Part shown: positions 1 through 7,602 of the stretch, piece after piece
How the letters are laid out: each line of letters opens with the position of its first letter
Numbering within the stretch: position 1 is the first letter of the stretch
Origin: Caldifarciminota bacterium
GTDB lineage: Bacteria; Hydrothermota; Hydrothermia; B15-G9; WFZT01
Direction: 5' to 3'
Assembly: GCA_015489415.1 (NCBI GenBank)
Contig: WFZT01000051.1
Span: 1-39,907 of the forward strand
Length of the DNA stretch: 39,907 nucleotides
Made by a program: the position numbers and the translations under genes
The notes under the pieces: model-generated
The model's database searches: none
What the model was told of the DNA's origin: nothing
Seen by the model: the letters and a program-made list of their open reading frames with translations, nothing else

Positions 1-383
1 CAATCTCCGATGGTGAAATTGTGGCAGGGACATCCACAGGAGGTGTGTTTTTCAAACTATTTGGCAGAGTGGGTGATACGCCATTAATCGGAGCTGGAAC
101 CTACGCCACAAGCTTCGGCGGTGCCTCAGCAACAGGAATAGGGGAAGGAATCATCAGGGTGGTTTTATCCAAGAGTGCATGTGATTTTATGAGGATTGGC
201 GTTTCGGCACCAAAAGCTGCCGAAGCAGTGATTGACATTGTAAATTCATCTGTGAAAACGGCAACAGGTATAATCACAATTGATAACATGGGGAATATTG
301 GCTTTGCCCACAATACACCCACAATGCCGGTTGCATACATTAAGGATGGGGAAGAGTTTGTTTACATCTCACCTGATGAATAA
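1..383 (+). CDS. Isoaspartyl peptidase / plant-type L-asparaginase, C-terminal part (5' end outside window)
   Basis: The reading frame is open from base 3, before the first possible start, so the gene enters from the left and only its C-terminal ~127 residues are seen. The visible part matches the beta subunit of Ntn-hydrolase asparaginases. It has a TSTGG strand near the N-terminal side, then GRVGDTPLIGAGTYA, where the Arg and Asp bind the substrate, then GIGEGIIR. The catalytic Thr that becomes the beta-subunit N-terminus after self-cleavage lies about a dozen residues upstream in this family and is therefore outside the window. The enzyme hydrolyses beta-aspartyl dipeptides and L-asparagine. 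The tail MPVAYIKDGEEFVYISPDE fits the normal C-terminus, so this end is intact. No co-transcribed partner is visible. Confidence 0.88.
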   Translation, partial: ISDGEIVAGTSTGGVFFKLFGRVGDTPLIGAGTYATSFGGASATGIGEGIIRVVLSKSACDFMRIGVSAPKAAEAVIDIVNSSVKTATGIITIDNMGNIGFAHNTPTMPVAYIKDGEEFVYISPDE

Positions 384-409
384 AGCAAAAAAATATTGAG
401 TGTGTATGC

Positions 410-430
410 CCCACGCACGGAGTGCGTGGG
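410..430. terminator. Perfect 9-bp hairpin after the asparaginase gene
   Basis: CCCACGCAC at 410-418 pairs with GTGCGTGGG at 422-430 across a 3-base loop. It lies 27 bases after the stop codon. No U-tract follows, so it is either a non-canonical terminator or an mRNA 3'-end stabiliser. Confidence 0.55.
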
Positions 431-538
431 AACAAACGCAGGTGAGGGCCTTTTGAGAAAACAATGATTCGAATTTTGCTCTAATAGGTTCGATTGCATC
501 TGATCTTGTTCGAAAAATATTAGGGCTAAAGCTGTTTT

Positions 539-579
539 CATGAGGTGGGCCGCGCACGAAGTGCGCGGCCCACCTCATG
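539..579. repeat. Perfect 19-bp inverted repeat with 3-base loop
   Basis: The arm at 539-557 (CATGAGGTGGGCCGCGCAC) is exactly complementary to 561-579 around the loop GAA. A stem this long and GC-rich is well beyond chance. It sits in the middle of the intergenic region with no U-run, and shares its style (GAA/TTC triloop) with hairpins at 6749, 14390, 24847 and 25792. Confidence 0.7.
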
Positions 580-724
580 CCCCATCTTACCCTCAGCTTT
601 TTTAACTCCATGCCTAAAATTTCAACTCTAATTCAGTAAATCACCGCTGCAAGACACAATTTGAAACTTCGCAAGATTGTGCATTTATCACCATTTTACA
701 GGTATTTTGGCGCCCAAAAGGTTC

Positions 725-753
725 TTGACAAATTAGTCGGCCTTACTTATAGT
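725..753 (+). promoter_or_regulatory. Promoter of the liv/acyl-CoA ligase operon
   Basis: A perfect -35 TTGACA (725-730) is followed after 17 bases by -10 TATAGT (748-753, five of six consensus bases). Transcription would start near 760, about 70 bases before the livG start. No other comparable promoter is seen before the next eight genes. Confidence 0.72.
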
Positions 754-831
754 AAATTTTTGCTACATGATGAAAAAGTCATTGAGTAGAACTCATAATC
801 GGCCCACCCCACCAAACCCAGAGGAGAGATT

Positions 832-1599
832 ATGGAGGAAATTCTTAGAGTCGATAATGTGTTTTTGAGCTTCGGGGGTGTTAATGCCCTCTTTGATGTA
901 AGTCTCACCGTTTACAAAAGGGAAATTTTCTCGATCATCGGGCCGAACGGAGCAGGGAAAACTTCACTCCTCAACTCAATCAGCGGATTTTATCACCCTC
1001 AGAGAGGAAGCATATACTTCGAAGGGAAAAACATCACCAACCTCCCATCTCACAAACGGGCTGAGCTTGGAATCGCCCGCACCTTCCAGAACATTGAGCT
1101 CTTCAAAGGAATGACCGTTCTCGACAACCTCATGCTTGGAGCCCACATTCACATGAAGTCAGGAGTACTCTCAGGCGGAATCTACTGGGGATTCGCCGAA
1201 AAGGAAGAGCTTGCCTTCAGAGAAAAGATTGAAGAAATCATTGATTTCCTTGAGATCGAGCACATTCGATACGCTGTCACAGGTCAGCTATCCTACGGAC
1301 TTCAAAAAAGGGTCGAGCTCGGGAGAGCACTTGCCATGGACCCGAAAATCATTCTCATGGATGAGCCCATGGCGGGCATGACTATCGAAGAAAAAGAGGA
1401 CATGGTCCGTTTTATCATTGACATAAACGAGGAAAGGGATATCACCGTTGTGCTCATCGAGCATGACATGGGCGTTGTCATGGACATTTCAGACCGGGTT
1501 GCAGTCCTTGATTTCGGCAAAAAGATTGCTGAAGGCAAGCCCGAAGAAGTCAAGAACGATCCGAAAGTCATAAAAGCTTATATCGGCGAAGAAATTTAA
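832..1599 (+). CDS. livG: ABC transporter ATP-binding protein, LivG type
   Basis: This is one of the two cytoplasmic ATPases of a branched-chain-amino-acid-type (HAAT) importer. The 255-residue length is typical of LivG. Walker A is GPNGAGKT at residues ~37-44. The signature LSYGLQKRVELGRAL lies near residue 155, directly followed by Walker B IILMDEP, and the H-loop is VVLIEHDMGVVM. The insertion after Walker A (SISGFYHPQRGSIYFEGKNI) and the phrase GIARTFQNIELFKGMTVLDN are characteristic of LivG rather than LivF. A GGAGAG binding site lies just upstream of the ATG. It is the first gene of the operon, 26 bases ahead of the acyl-CoA synthetase start. The ligand is not identifiable from the ATPase. 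Confidence 0.93.
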   Translation: MEEILRVDNVFLSFGGVNALFDVSLTVYKREIFSIIGPNGAGKTSLLNSISGFYHPQRGSIYFEGKNITNLPSHKRAELGIARTFQNIELFKGMTVLDNLMLGAHIHMKSGVLSGGIYWGFAEKEELAFREKIEEIIDFLEIEHIRYAVTGQLSYGLQKRVELGRALAMDPKIILMDEPMAGMTIEEKEDMVRFIIDINEERDITVVLIEHDMGVVMDISDRVAVLDFGKKIAEGKPEEVKNDPKVIKAYIGEEI

Positions 1600-1625
1600 C
1601 TCTCAACCTTAAAGGGAGATTGCTT

Positions 1626-3524
1626 ATGGGTAACTATACCTTCCCGAAACTTCTCAGGGAGAAGTACCTCAAGTGGGGTGATAGCAGGATTGCCATCAGA
1701 GAAAAAGACTATGGGATATGGAATGAAGTTACATGGAAGGGGTACTATGAGATCGTAAAATACTTTGCCCTCGGTCTCAAAAAACTGGGCTTCGAAAGGG
1801 GAGAGCACGTCTCCATCATTGGCCATAACGAGCCAGAATGGGTCTACGCCGAAATCGCCACTCAGGCCCTTGGAGGCGCTGTAATTGGGATTTATCCTGA
1901 TTCAACTCCGCCTGAAATCAAGTACATAGTCGAGCTATCCGATTCTGTTTATGTCGTCACAGAAGATCAGGAGCAAACTGATAAAGTCCTCGAGATCAAA
2001 GACGAGCTTCCGCTGGTGAGAAAGATTATCTACTGGGACCCAAAGGGAATGAGAAACTACAAGGACCCCATATTAATGAGCTTCCAGCAGGTTGTCGAAC
2101 TTGGAAAGGAATTTGAAAAAGAGCACCCTGATCTTTTTGAAGAGGAGATTGATAAGGGGGATGAAGAAGATATTGCCCTCATCCTTACGACTTCCGGGAC
2201 AACTTCCATGCCAAAACTCGCCATGCTGTCCCACAAAAACATGATTAAGATGGCTGAAAACCTCCTCGTGAAAGTTGACCCCATGTATCCGGACGATGAG
2301 TTTGTCTCCTTCCTGCCTCTTGCGTGGGTAGGCGAGCAGATGATGTCAGTTTCAGGTGGACTCCTCATCGGTTTCAAGGTTAATTTCCCTGAAGAGCCCA
2401 CCACTGTTTCAGAAAATATCCGTGAAATAGGGCCACATGTTATGTTTTCCCCACCCCGTGTCTGGGAAGGTATCGTATCCACAATTCAGGTAAAAATTGA
2501 AGATACAACTCCGTTCAAGAGATTTATTTACAACACATTTATGCCTGTCGGCTACAAAATGGCCGATTTCAAATTTAACAAGCAAAAACCGCCTCTCAAG
2601 TGGAAAATTCTCTATAAGATCGGTTACTGGATGCTCTTCAGGGCCCTTAAAGACAGAATTGGAATGTCACGAATCAGGAAGGCCTACACAGGCGGTGCAG
2701 CCCTCGGGCCTGATGTCTTCAGGTTTTATCACGCAATCGGTGTAAACCTTAAGCAGATTTATGGACAAACAGAGATCGCAGGGATCTCCGTTGTCCACCG
2801 CGACGACGACATTAAATTTGAAACAGTCGGAAAACCTATCCCCGAAACCGAAATCAGAATCTCAGAAGAGGGCGAAATTCTCTCAAGGTCTCCCAGTGTA
2901 TTTAAGGGGTATTACAAGAACCCCGAGGCAACAGCCGAGGCCTTAAAAGATGGATGGCTGCACTCAGGAGATGCTGGGTACATTGACGAAGATGGACATC
3001 TTGTGGTCATTGACCGTATGAAAGATGTTATGCGGCTCTCAGATGGAAGCATTTTCTCGCCTCAATACATTGAGAACAAGCTAAAATTCAGCCCATACAT
3101 CAAAGAGGCTGTGGTCTTTGGGAAACAAAAACCCTTTGTAACGGCATTTATTAACATTGATTTTGAAAATGTGGGTAAGTGGGCAGAAAATCACCAGATA
3201 CCCTACACTTCGTACACCGACCTCTCTCAGAAACCGGAGGTATATGAGCTCATCAGAAAGGATGTAGAGAAGGTAAACAAGCAGCTTCCAGAGGCTGCGA
3301 GGATAAAGAGATTCTTGATTTTGCACAAACAGCTCGACGCAGATGACCAGGAGCTTACCCGTACAAACAAAGTCAGGAGGAGATTCATTGAGCAAAAGTA
3401 CAAGGACCTCGTTGAAGCACTATACGAAGGCAGGGAAAGAGTTGATGTTCAGGCAAAGGTCAAATACAGGGACGGTAGAGAGGCAATAGTAAAGGCTTCG
3501 GTTAAGATTGAAAACATGTTTTAA
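1626..3524 (+). CDS. AMP-binding long-chain acyl-CoA synthetase (FadD15-like)
   Basis: An adenylate-forming enzyme of ~632 residues that activates a carboxylic acid with ATP and transfers it to CoA. A TTG start at 1620 is possible, but GGGAG at 1614-1618 is correctly spaced only for ATG 1626. The core motifs are visible. The A3 phosphate loop is TTSGTTSMPKLAMLSH near residue 190, A5 is YGQTEIAG, and A7-A8 is GWLHSGDAGYID followed by DRMKDVMRLSDG. The C-terminal TNKVRRRFIEQKY contains the likely catalytic Lys. The A3 loop departs from the usual TSGTTGxPKG: both glycines are replaced (Ser and Leu) although the Lys is kept. Ligases of this type are known companions of LIV operons in several phyla. 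The substrate here is unknown, but a fatty or aromatic acid imported by the transporter is plausible. Confidence 0.85.
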   Translation: MGNYTFPKLLREKYLKWGDSRIAIREKDYGIWNEVTWKGYYEIVKYFALGLKKLGFERGEHVSIIGHNEPEWVYAEIATQALGGAVIGIYPDSTPPEIKYIVELSDSVYVVTEDQEQTDKVLEIKDELPLVRKIIYWDPKGMRNYKDPILMSFQQVVELGKEFEKEHPDLFEEEIDKGDEEDIALILTTSGTTSMPKLAMLSHKNMIKMAENLLVKVDPMYPDDEFVSFLPLAWVGEQMMSVSGGLLIGFKVNFPEEPTTVSENIREIGPHVMFSPPRVWEGIVSTIQVKIEDTTPFKRFIYNTFMPVGYKMADFKFNKQKPPLKWKILYKIGYWMLFRALKDRIGMSRIRKAYTGGAALGPDVFRFYHAIGVNLKQIYGQTEIAGISVVHRDDDIKFETVGKPIPETEIRISEEGEILSRSPSVFKGYYKNPEATAEALKDGWLHSGDAGYIDEDGHLVVIDRMKDVMRLSDGSIFSPQYIENKLKFSPYIKEAVVFGKQKPFVTAFINIDFENVGKWAENHQIPYTSYTDLSQKPEVYELIRKDVEKVNKQLPEAARIKRFLILHKQLDADDQELTRTNKVRRRFIEQKYKDLVEALYEGRERVDVQAKVKYRDGREAIVKASVKIENMF

Positions 3525-3540
3525 CAAGGGAGGTTAGACC

Positions 3541-4425
3541 TTGCAGTATTTTATCCAGCTCATAGTAACCGGGCTCGTTTTAGGAAGTGTTTATGCAATG
3601 GTGGCCCTGGGATTCGTTTTAATTTACAAATCCTCGAGTGTTATCAACTTTGCCCAGGGTGAGCTCGTATTAATTGGCGCCTATATGGCCCTCTGGCTCA
3701 CAGTATCCCTTCATATTCCATTCCTCCTGTCCTTCATCATAACGCTGATTTTCGCCGTCTTACTGGGATTTGCTATTGAGAGGCTGTTTTTAAGACCCAT
3801 GATTGGTGAGCCTATCCTTTCAGTGATTATGCTAACCATCGGACTATCCGTATTCCTCCGTGGACTTGTTATTATCCTCTGGGGAACCGAGACTCGTGTT
3901 TTTCCACCGATTTTCTCGGAAAATCCTGTTAAAATCGGCTTTGTGCGAATTTCTCAGGTTTACCTCTGGTCATTGGTCCTCTCCGTGATATTCCTCGTCA
4001 TTTTCACCCTCTTCTTTAAATATACGGACATTGGAATCGCTATGAGGGCAACGGCTGACGACCAGACAGCAGCGCTATCAATGGGAATTTCGGTAAAGAA
4101 AGTTTTTGCTATGGCCTGGGCAGTCGCCGCAGTAGTCGCTGCTGTTGGTGGGATACTGCTCGGAAATATCAATGGAATTAACATTTCTGTCGCCGAATTC
4201 GGGCTGAGGGTATTCCCCGTGGTAATTCTTGGAGGTCTTGATTCTGTGCCCGGGGCAATAATCGGCGGCTTCACTATTGGAATTATTGAAAACCTTGCAA
4301 GTGGATACCTCGACCCTTACTTCGGAGGCGGGACACGGGAAGTTACCGCATTCATCATCCTCGTCATAGTTCTCATGATAAAACCATACGGTCTTTTTGG
4401 ACTTGAAAGGATAGAGAGGGTATAG
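3541..4425 (+). CDS. livH: ABC transporter permease, LivH type
   Basis: An integral inner-membrane permease of 294 residues, the usual LivH length. It is almost entirely hydrophobic helices. The N-terminal LVLGSVYAMVALGFVLIYK and SSVINFAQGELVLIGAY are hallmarks of LivH, as is the C-terminal VVILGGLDSVPGAIIGG. The cytoplasmic coupling loop is around RATADDQTAALSMGISVKK. The start is TTG 3541, supported by GGGAGG at 3528-3533 seven bases ahead. It pairs with LivM to form the channel of the importer. The stop is two bases before the livM ATG, so the two are very probably translationally coupled. Confidence 0.94.
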   Translation: MQYFIQLIVTGLVLGSVYAMVALGFVLIYKSSSVINFAQGELVLIGAYMALWLTVSLHIPFLLSFIITLIFAVLLGFAIERLFLRPMIGEPILSVIMLTIGLSVFLRGLVIILWGTETRVFPPIFSENPVKIGFVRISQVYLWSLVLSVIFLVIFTLFFKYTDIGIAMRATADDQTAALSMGISVKKVFAMAWAVAAVVAAVGGILLGNINGINISVAEFGLRVFPVVILGGLDSVPGAIIGGFTIGIIENLASGYLDPYFGGGTREVTAFIILVIVLMIKPYGLFGLERIERV

Positions 4426-4427
4426 CC

Positions 4428-5480
4428 ATGTATAGATTACCATGCGGCACCTTTAATACAACTTATAAGCAGGATATGGCGCTCTTCAGGACGAAGTTCC
4501 TGAAGTTCTGGATGGCTGTATTTTTTATCGCTCTGATCGTATTTCCATTTGTGTCGAATTATTACTTCCTTTCACTGGCCAACCTCATAGGGATAGCCAT
4601 TATTGGCGCACTTGGACTAAACATTTTGACTGGCTTTGCCGGGCAGATTTCTCTTGGTCACGGCGCTTTTATTGGTGTAGGCGCCTACACCTCTGCTCTA
4701 CTCGTGATGAGACTGCATTTCCCTTTCTGGATAGCCATTATATTTGCCGGATTTTTTACAGCAATTGTCGGCCTCATCTTTGGGATCCCATCTTTAAGGG
4801 TGAAGGGGCTATATCTTGCCATTGCGACACTGGCGGCTCAAGTAATCATCAACTTTGTTATGATACACTGGTCAAGCCTCACCAAGGGCACATCAGGACT
4901 TCCTGTTAATCCACCGTCACTTTTCGGATTCGTATTTGATACTGACAAAAAATACTACTTCCTGACCATGTTTTTCGCAGTGCTTGCCACGACTTTTGCC
5001 AAAAATTTACAGAGAAGTCGAGTGGGACGGGCATTTATGGCAATTCGTGATAACGACCTTGCAGCGGAGATTATCGGGATAAACCTTTACAAATACAAAC
5101 TCCTTGCGTTCTTTGTCAGCTCCTTTTATGCAGGTGTGGCAGGTTCCTTGTGGGCCCATTACGTCACAATCATCACACCTGAGCACTTCACCCTTAGTGT
5201 TTCGGTAGATTACCTTGCCATGATCATCATTGGTGGCGTTGGAAGTGTACTTGGTTCCATTTACGGAGCAATCTTCATGGTCCTATTACCTGAAATTTTA
5301 AAGCTGATCGCCGGTGCTCTGTCCGGAATCTATCCTTCTATAGGTAATTTCGTTTCCGCAATGAGGGATGTGGTTTTTGGGTTGACCATTATTCTGTTTC
5401 TTATTTACGAGCCAGATGGCCTTAATCACAGATGGCAAATGATTAAGGCCTACTGGAAGTTATGGCCATTCTCTTATTAG
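4428..5480 (+). CDS. livM: ABC transporter permease, LivM type
   Basis: The second membrane permease of the importer, 350 residues. The LivM signatures GALGLNILTGFAGQISLGHGAF and IPSLRVKGLYLAIATLAAQ are present. RVGRAFMAIRDNDLAAEIIGI is the ATPase-contacting loop, and MIIIGGVGSVLGSIYGA is near the end. The cytoplasmic N-terminal stretch CGTFNTTYKQDMALFRTK is conserved in LivM proteins of ligase-associated LIV operons, which supports ATG 4428 over a later start. It follows livH by two bases and precedes the binding-protein gene by 23 bases. Confidence 0.94.
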   Translation: MYRLPCGTFNTTYKQDMALFRTKFLKFWMAVFFIALIVFPFVSNYYFLSLANLIGIAIIGALGLNILTGFAGQISLGHGAFIGVGAYTSALLVMRLHFPFWIAIIFAGFFTAIVGLIFGIPSLRVKGLYLAIATLAAQVIINFVMIHWSSLTKGTSGLPVNPPSLFGFVFDTDKKYYFLTMFFAVLATTFAKNLQRSRVGRAFMAIRDNDLAAEIIGINLYKYKLLAFFVSSFYAGVAGSLWAHYVTIITPEHFTLSVSVDYLAMIIIGGVGSVLGSIYGAIFMVLLPEILKLIAGALSGIYPSIGNFVSAMRDVVFGLTIILFLIYEPDGLNHRWQMIKAYWKLWPFSY

Positions 5481-5503
5481 GCTAATTTAAAAGGAGGTGT
5501 AAC

Positions 5504-6742
5504 ATGATGTACAAATGGCTAAAGGGGATAGCCTATCCCCTCGTGATTGTGGCCCTTGTGGCCATGGGTATGGTGTTTACACCGGGCAGAGCAGAGGCGA
5601 AAAAGGAGATCAAAATCGGTGCATTATTCGATATTACCGGACCTACCGGTGACGTCGGCGCCCCATACGCTGATGGTGTTCGCGACTACGTCCGCTACAT
5701 TAATGAAAAGGGAGGGATCGGCAACGGGGTCAAGATCAAACTCATCTGGACCGACTATCAGTACAAAGTTCCCCAGGCAATCTCAACCTACACAAAATAC
5801 GTCAAGCAGGATCATGTTGTCGCTATCATTGGTTGGGGAACCGGTGACTCTGAGGCATTGAAAGAGAAGGTTGTTAAGGACAAAATTCCTTACATCTCAG
5901 CCTCATTCTCTCAGCATCTTGTCTGGCCACCAAAATGGAACTTCCTCGCCGCTACCACTTACGCAGACCATGTAAGAGCTGTGATGAAATACATGAAAGA
6001 CCACTGGAACAAAAATAGACCTCTCAGAATGGCCCTGATTTACAACGATACAGGCTATGGTAGGGCACCAATAAAACCTGCCAAAGAGTATGCAAAAAAA
6101 CTTGGTATTGACCTCGTTGACATTGAGCAGGTAGGCCTCCGCGCCCTCGAGGCAACCTCCCAGCTTCTGAGAATCAAGCAGAAGAAGGCAGACTTTGTAT
6201 TCATTCAGGAAACATTCATGGCAACCAGCACAATTCTCAAAGATGCCAAGAAACTCGGGATGGACAATGTAATCTTCACCGGTAATTTCTGGAGTAGTGG
6301 TCAGAAACTGGCCGAGCTGGCCGGGGATGCGGCCGAGGGATATCTCGGCGCCATGCCTTTCGGCATCTGGTCTGATAATTCAGAAGGAATCAAGTTTGCC
6401 AAGATGCTCAATGCCAAGTATCATCCAAACATCAAGTACAGAGACCCTCAGTATGTTACGGGTCTGGTCAACGCAATGGTCATGATTCATGCCGTTGAGA
6501 TGGCCCTCAAAGCAAAAGGAGGAAACTACAAGAAGGTTAAAGGTGAGGACGTTTACAAGGCATTTGAGTCCATGAAGAACTTTGACACGAAGGGACTCAC
6601 CACACCTATATCCTACAGTCCTTATGATCACAGAGGAGCGAAAGGAATTAGACTTGTAACGATTAAGAATGGGAAACTGGTAGCAGCCACAGATTGGTTC
6701 AATGTCCCACCTGTACCTGAGTGGGAGAAGAAGGGAGAATAA
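5504..6742 (+). CDS. ABC transporter substrate-binding protein (LivK/HAAT family)
   Basis: The extracytoplasmic ligand-binding protein of the importer, 412 residues. A cleavable signal peptide (MMYKWLKG, then a hydrophobic core ending GRAEA at residue 32) precedes the mature start KKEIKIGALFDITGPTGDVG, the standard first strand of type I periplasmic binding proteins. The fold continues with DGVRDYVRYINEKGGIGNG, VAIIGWGTGDSEAL and MALIYNDTGYGR, plus a C-terminal domain ending in TPISYSPYDHRGAKGI. An AAGGAGGTG binding site fits the ATG. The absence of the LivJ disulphide pattern and the neighbouring acyl-CoA ligases make a carboxylic acid or other non-amino-acid ligand possible. A strong hairpin directly follows the stop and may raise its expression above that of the ATPase downstream. 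Confidence 0.92.
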   Translation: MMYKWLKGIAYPLVIVALVAMGMVFTPGRAEAKKEIKIGALFDITGPTGDVGAPYADGVRDYVRYINEKGGIGNGVKIKLIWTDYQYKVPQAISTYTKYVKQDHVVAIIGWGTGDSEALKEKVVKDKIPYISASFSQHLVWPPKWNFLAATTYADHVRAVMKYMKDHWNKNRPLRMALIYNDTGYGRAPIKPAKEYAKKLGIDLVDIEQVGLRALEATSQLLRIKQKKADFVFIQETFMATSTILKDAKKLGMDNVIFTGNFWSSGQKLAELAGDAAEGYLGAMPFGIWSDNSEGIKFAKMLNAKYHPNIKYRDPQYVTGLVNAMVMIHAVEMALKAKGGNYKKVKGEDVYKAFESMKNFDTKGLTTPISYSPYDHRGAKGIRLVTIKNGKLVAATDWFNVPPVPEWEKKGE

Positions 6743-6748
6743 AAATAA

Positions 6749-6781
6749 TTTAGGGCGGCGCCCTTCGGGCGCCGCCCTAAA
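6749..6781. terminator. Perfect 15-bp hairpin between the binding-protein gene and livF
   Basis: TTTAGGGCGGCGCCC (6749-6763) pairs exactly with GGGCGCCGCCCTAAA (6767-6781) around a TTC loop. It begins 7 bases after the binding-protein stop and ends 14 bases before the livF ATG. The 3' flank is AACACTCATAAAATT, not a U-tract. A partial terminator or a 3'-exonuclease barrier is therefore the likely role. Confidence 0.75.
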
Positions 6782-6795
6782 ACACTCATAAAATT

Positions 6796-7590
6796 ATGCT
6801 CGTACTCAACAACATTGAAGTTATATACAACCAGGTGATCCTCGTTCTGAAAGGCGTCTCGTTAGAAGTTCCTGATGGTGACATCAGGGCACTTCTCGGC
6901 GCCAATGGAGCGGGGAAAACTACTACCCTTAAGGCCATCTCCGGACTCCTCAAAGAAGAGGACGGAGAGGTAACGGACGGCTCCATCGAGTTTAACGGTG
7001 AAAGAATAGATAAAAAGAGCGCAGAAGAAATCGTTAAGATGGGCATTTTTCAGGTCATGGAAGGGAGACGTGTTTTCGAGCACCTTACAGTCGAAGAAAA
7101 TCTCCGTGCAGGTGCATACACTCGAAAGGACAAACACAATGTCAAAAGCGACATGGAAATGGTCTATTCCTACTTCCCCAGACTTAAAGAGCTCCGACAC
7201 AGAGTTGCAGGCTACCTCTCTGGTGGTGAGCAGCAGATGCTTGCTATTGGAAGAGCCCTTATGGCGCGCCCCAAACTCATGCTCCTTGACGAGCCTTCCC
7301 TTGGACTCGCGCCACTGCTTGTTAAAGAAATCTTCGATATTATCGAGAGAATCAACAAAGAAGAGGGTGTTGGAATCCTTATCGTCGAGCAGAATGCTAT
7401 GGCCGCTCTAAACATCGCCACTTATGGCTACATTATGGAAAACGGAAGAATTGTTATGGACGGACCTGCAGAAAAGCTTAAAGAGAACCCCGACGTAAAA
7501 GAATTTTACCTCGGCCTCACACAGGTCGGTAAGAAAAAGAGCTTTAGAGAGGTGAAACATTACAAGAGAAGAAAGAGATGGCTAACCTGA
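6796..7590 (+). CDS. livF: ABC transporter ATP-binding protein, LivF type
   Basis: The second ATPase of the importer, 264 residues, slightly longer than the typical LivF because of a basic C-terminal tail (KKKSFREVKHYKRRKR). Walker A is GANGAGKT at ~35-42, the signature LSGGEQQMLAIGRAL, Walker B LMLLDEPSLGL, and the H-loop equivalent is LIVEQNA with Gln rather than His, as is normal in LivF. QVMEGRRVFEHLTVEENL is a LivF hallmark. No convincing ribosome binding site precedes the ATG, because the upstream sequence is the hairpin's 3' arm plus an A/T-rich spacer. It is followed 12 bases later by the PaaK-like gene. Confidence 0.93.
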   Translation: MLVLNNIEVIYNQVILVLKGVSLEVPDGDIRALLGANGAGKTTTLKAISGLLKEEDGEVTDGSIEFNGERIDKKSAEEIVKMGIFQVMEGRRVFEHLTVEENLRAGAYTRKDKHNVKSDMEMVYSYFPRLKELRHRVAGYLSGGEQQMLAIGRALMARPKLMLLDEPSLGLAPLLVKEIFDIIERINKEEGVGILIVEQNAMAALNIATYGYIMENGRIVMDGPAEKLKENPDVKEFYLGLTQVGKKKSFREVKHYKRRKRWLT

Positions 7591-7602
7591 TGGGAGGTGA
7601 TT

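Larger units (their letters stand above)
384..831. other. Intergenic region with two long hairpins and the liv operon promoter
   Basis: No gene is supported in these 448 bases. The left part carries two GC-rich perfect hairpins (410-430 and 539-579). The right part carries a strong sigma-70-type promoter (725-753) and a ~70-base leader ending in a GGAGAG ribosome binding site. A minus-strand open frame across 369-611 is only a by-product of the hairpin sequences. Confidence 0.7.

Noticed and set aside
369-611. Minus-strand open frame between the asparaginase and liv operon
   Set aside because: It crosses both GC-rich hairpins, has no homology I recognise and no binding site.
760-831. Possible riboswitch in the liv operon leader
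   Set aside because: The leader is only about 70 bases and shows no paired elements of a known riboswitch class.
1620-1625. TTG 1620 as start of the acyl-CoA synthetase
   Set aside because: It is one base from the GGGAG site; ATG 1626 has normal spacing.
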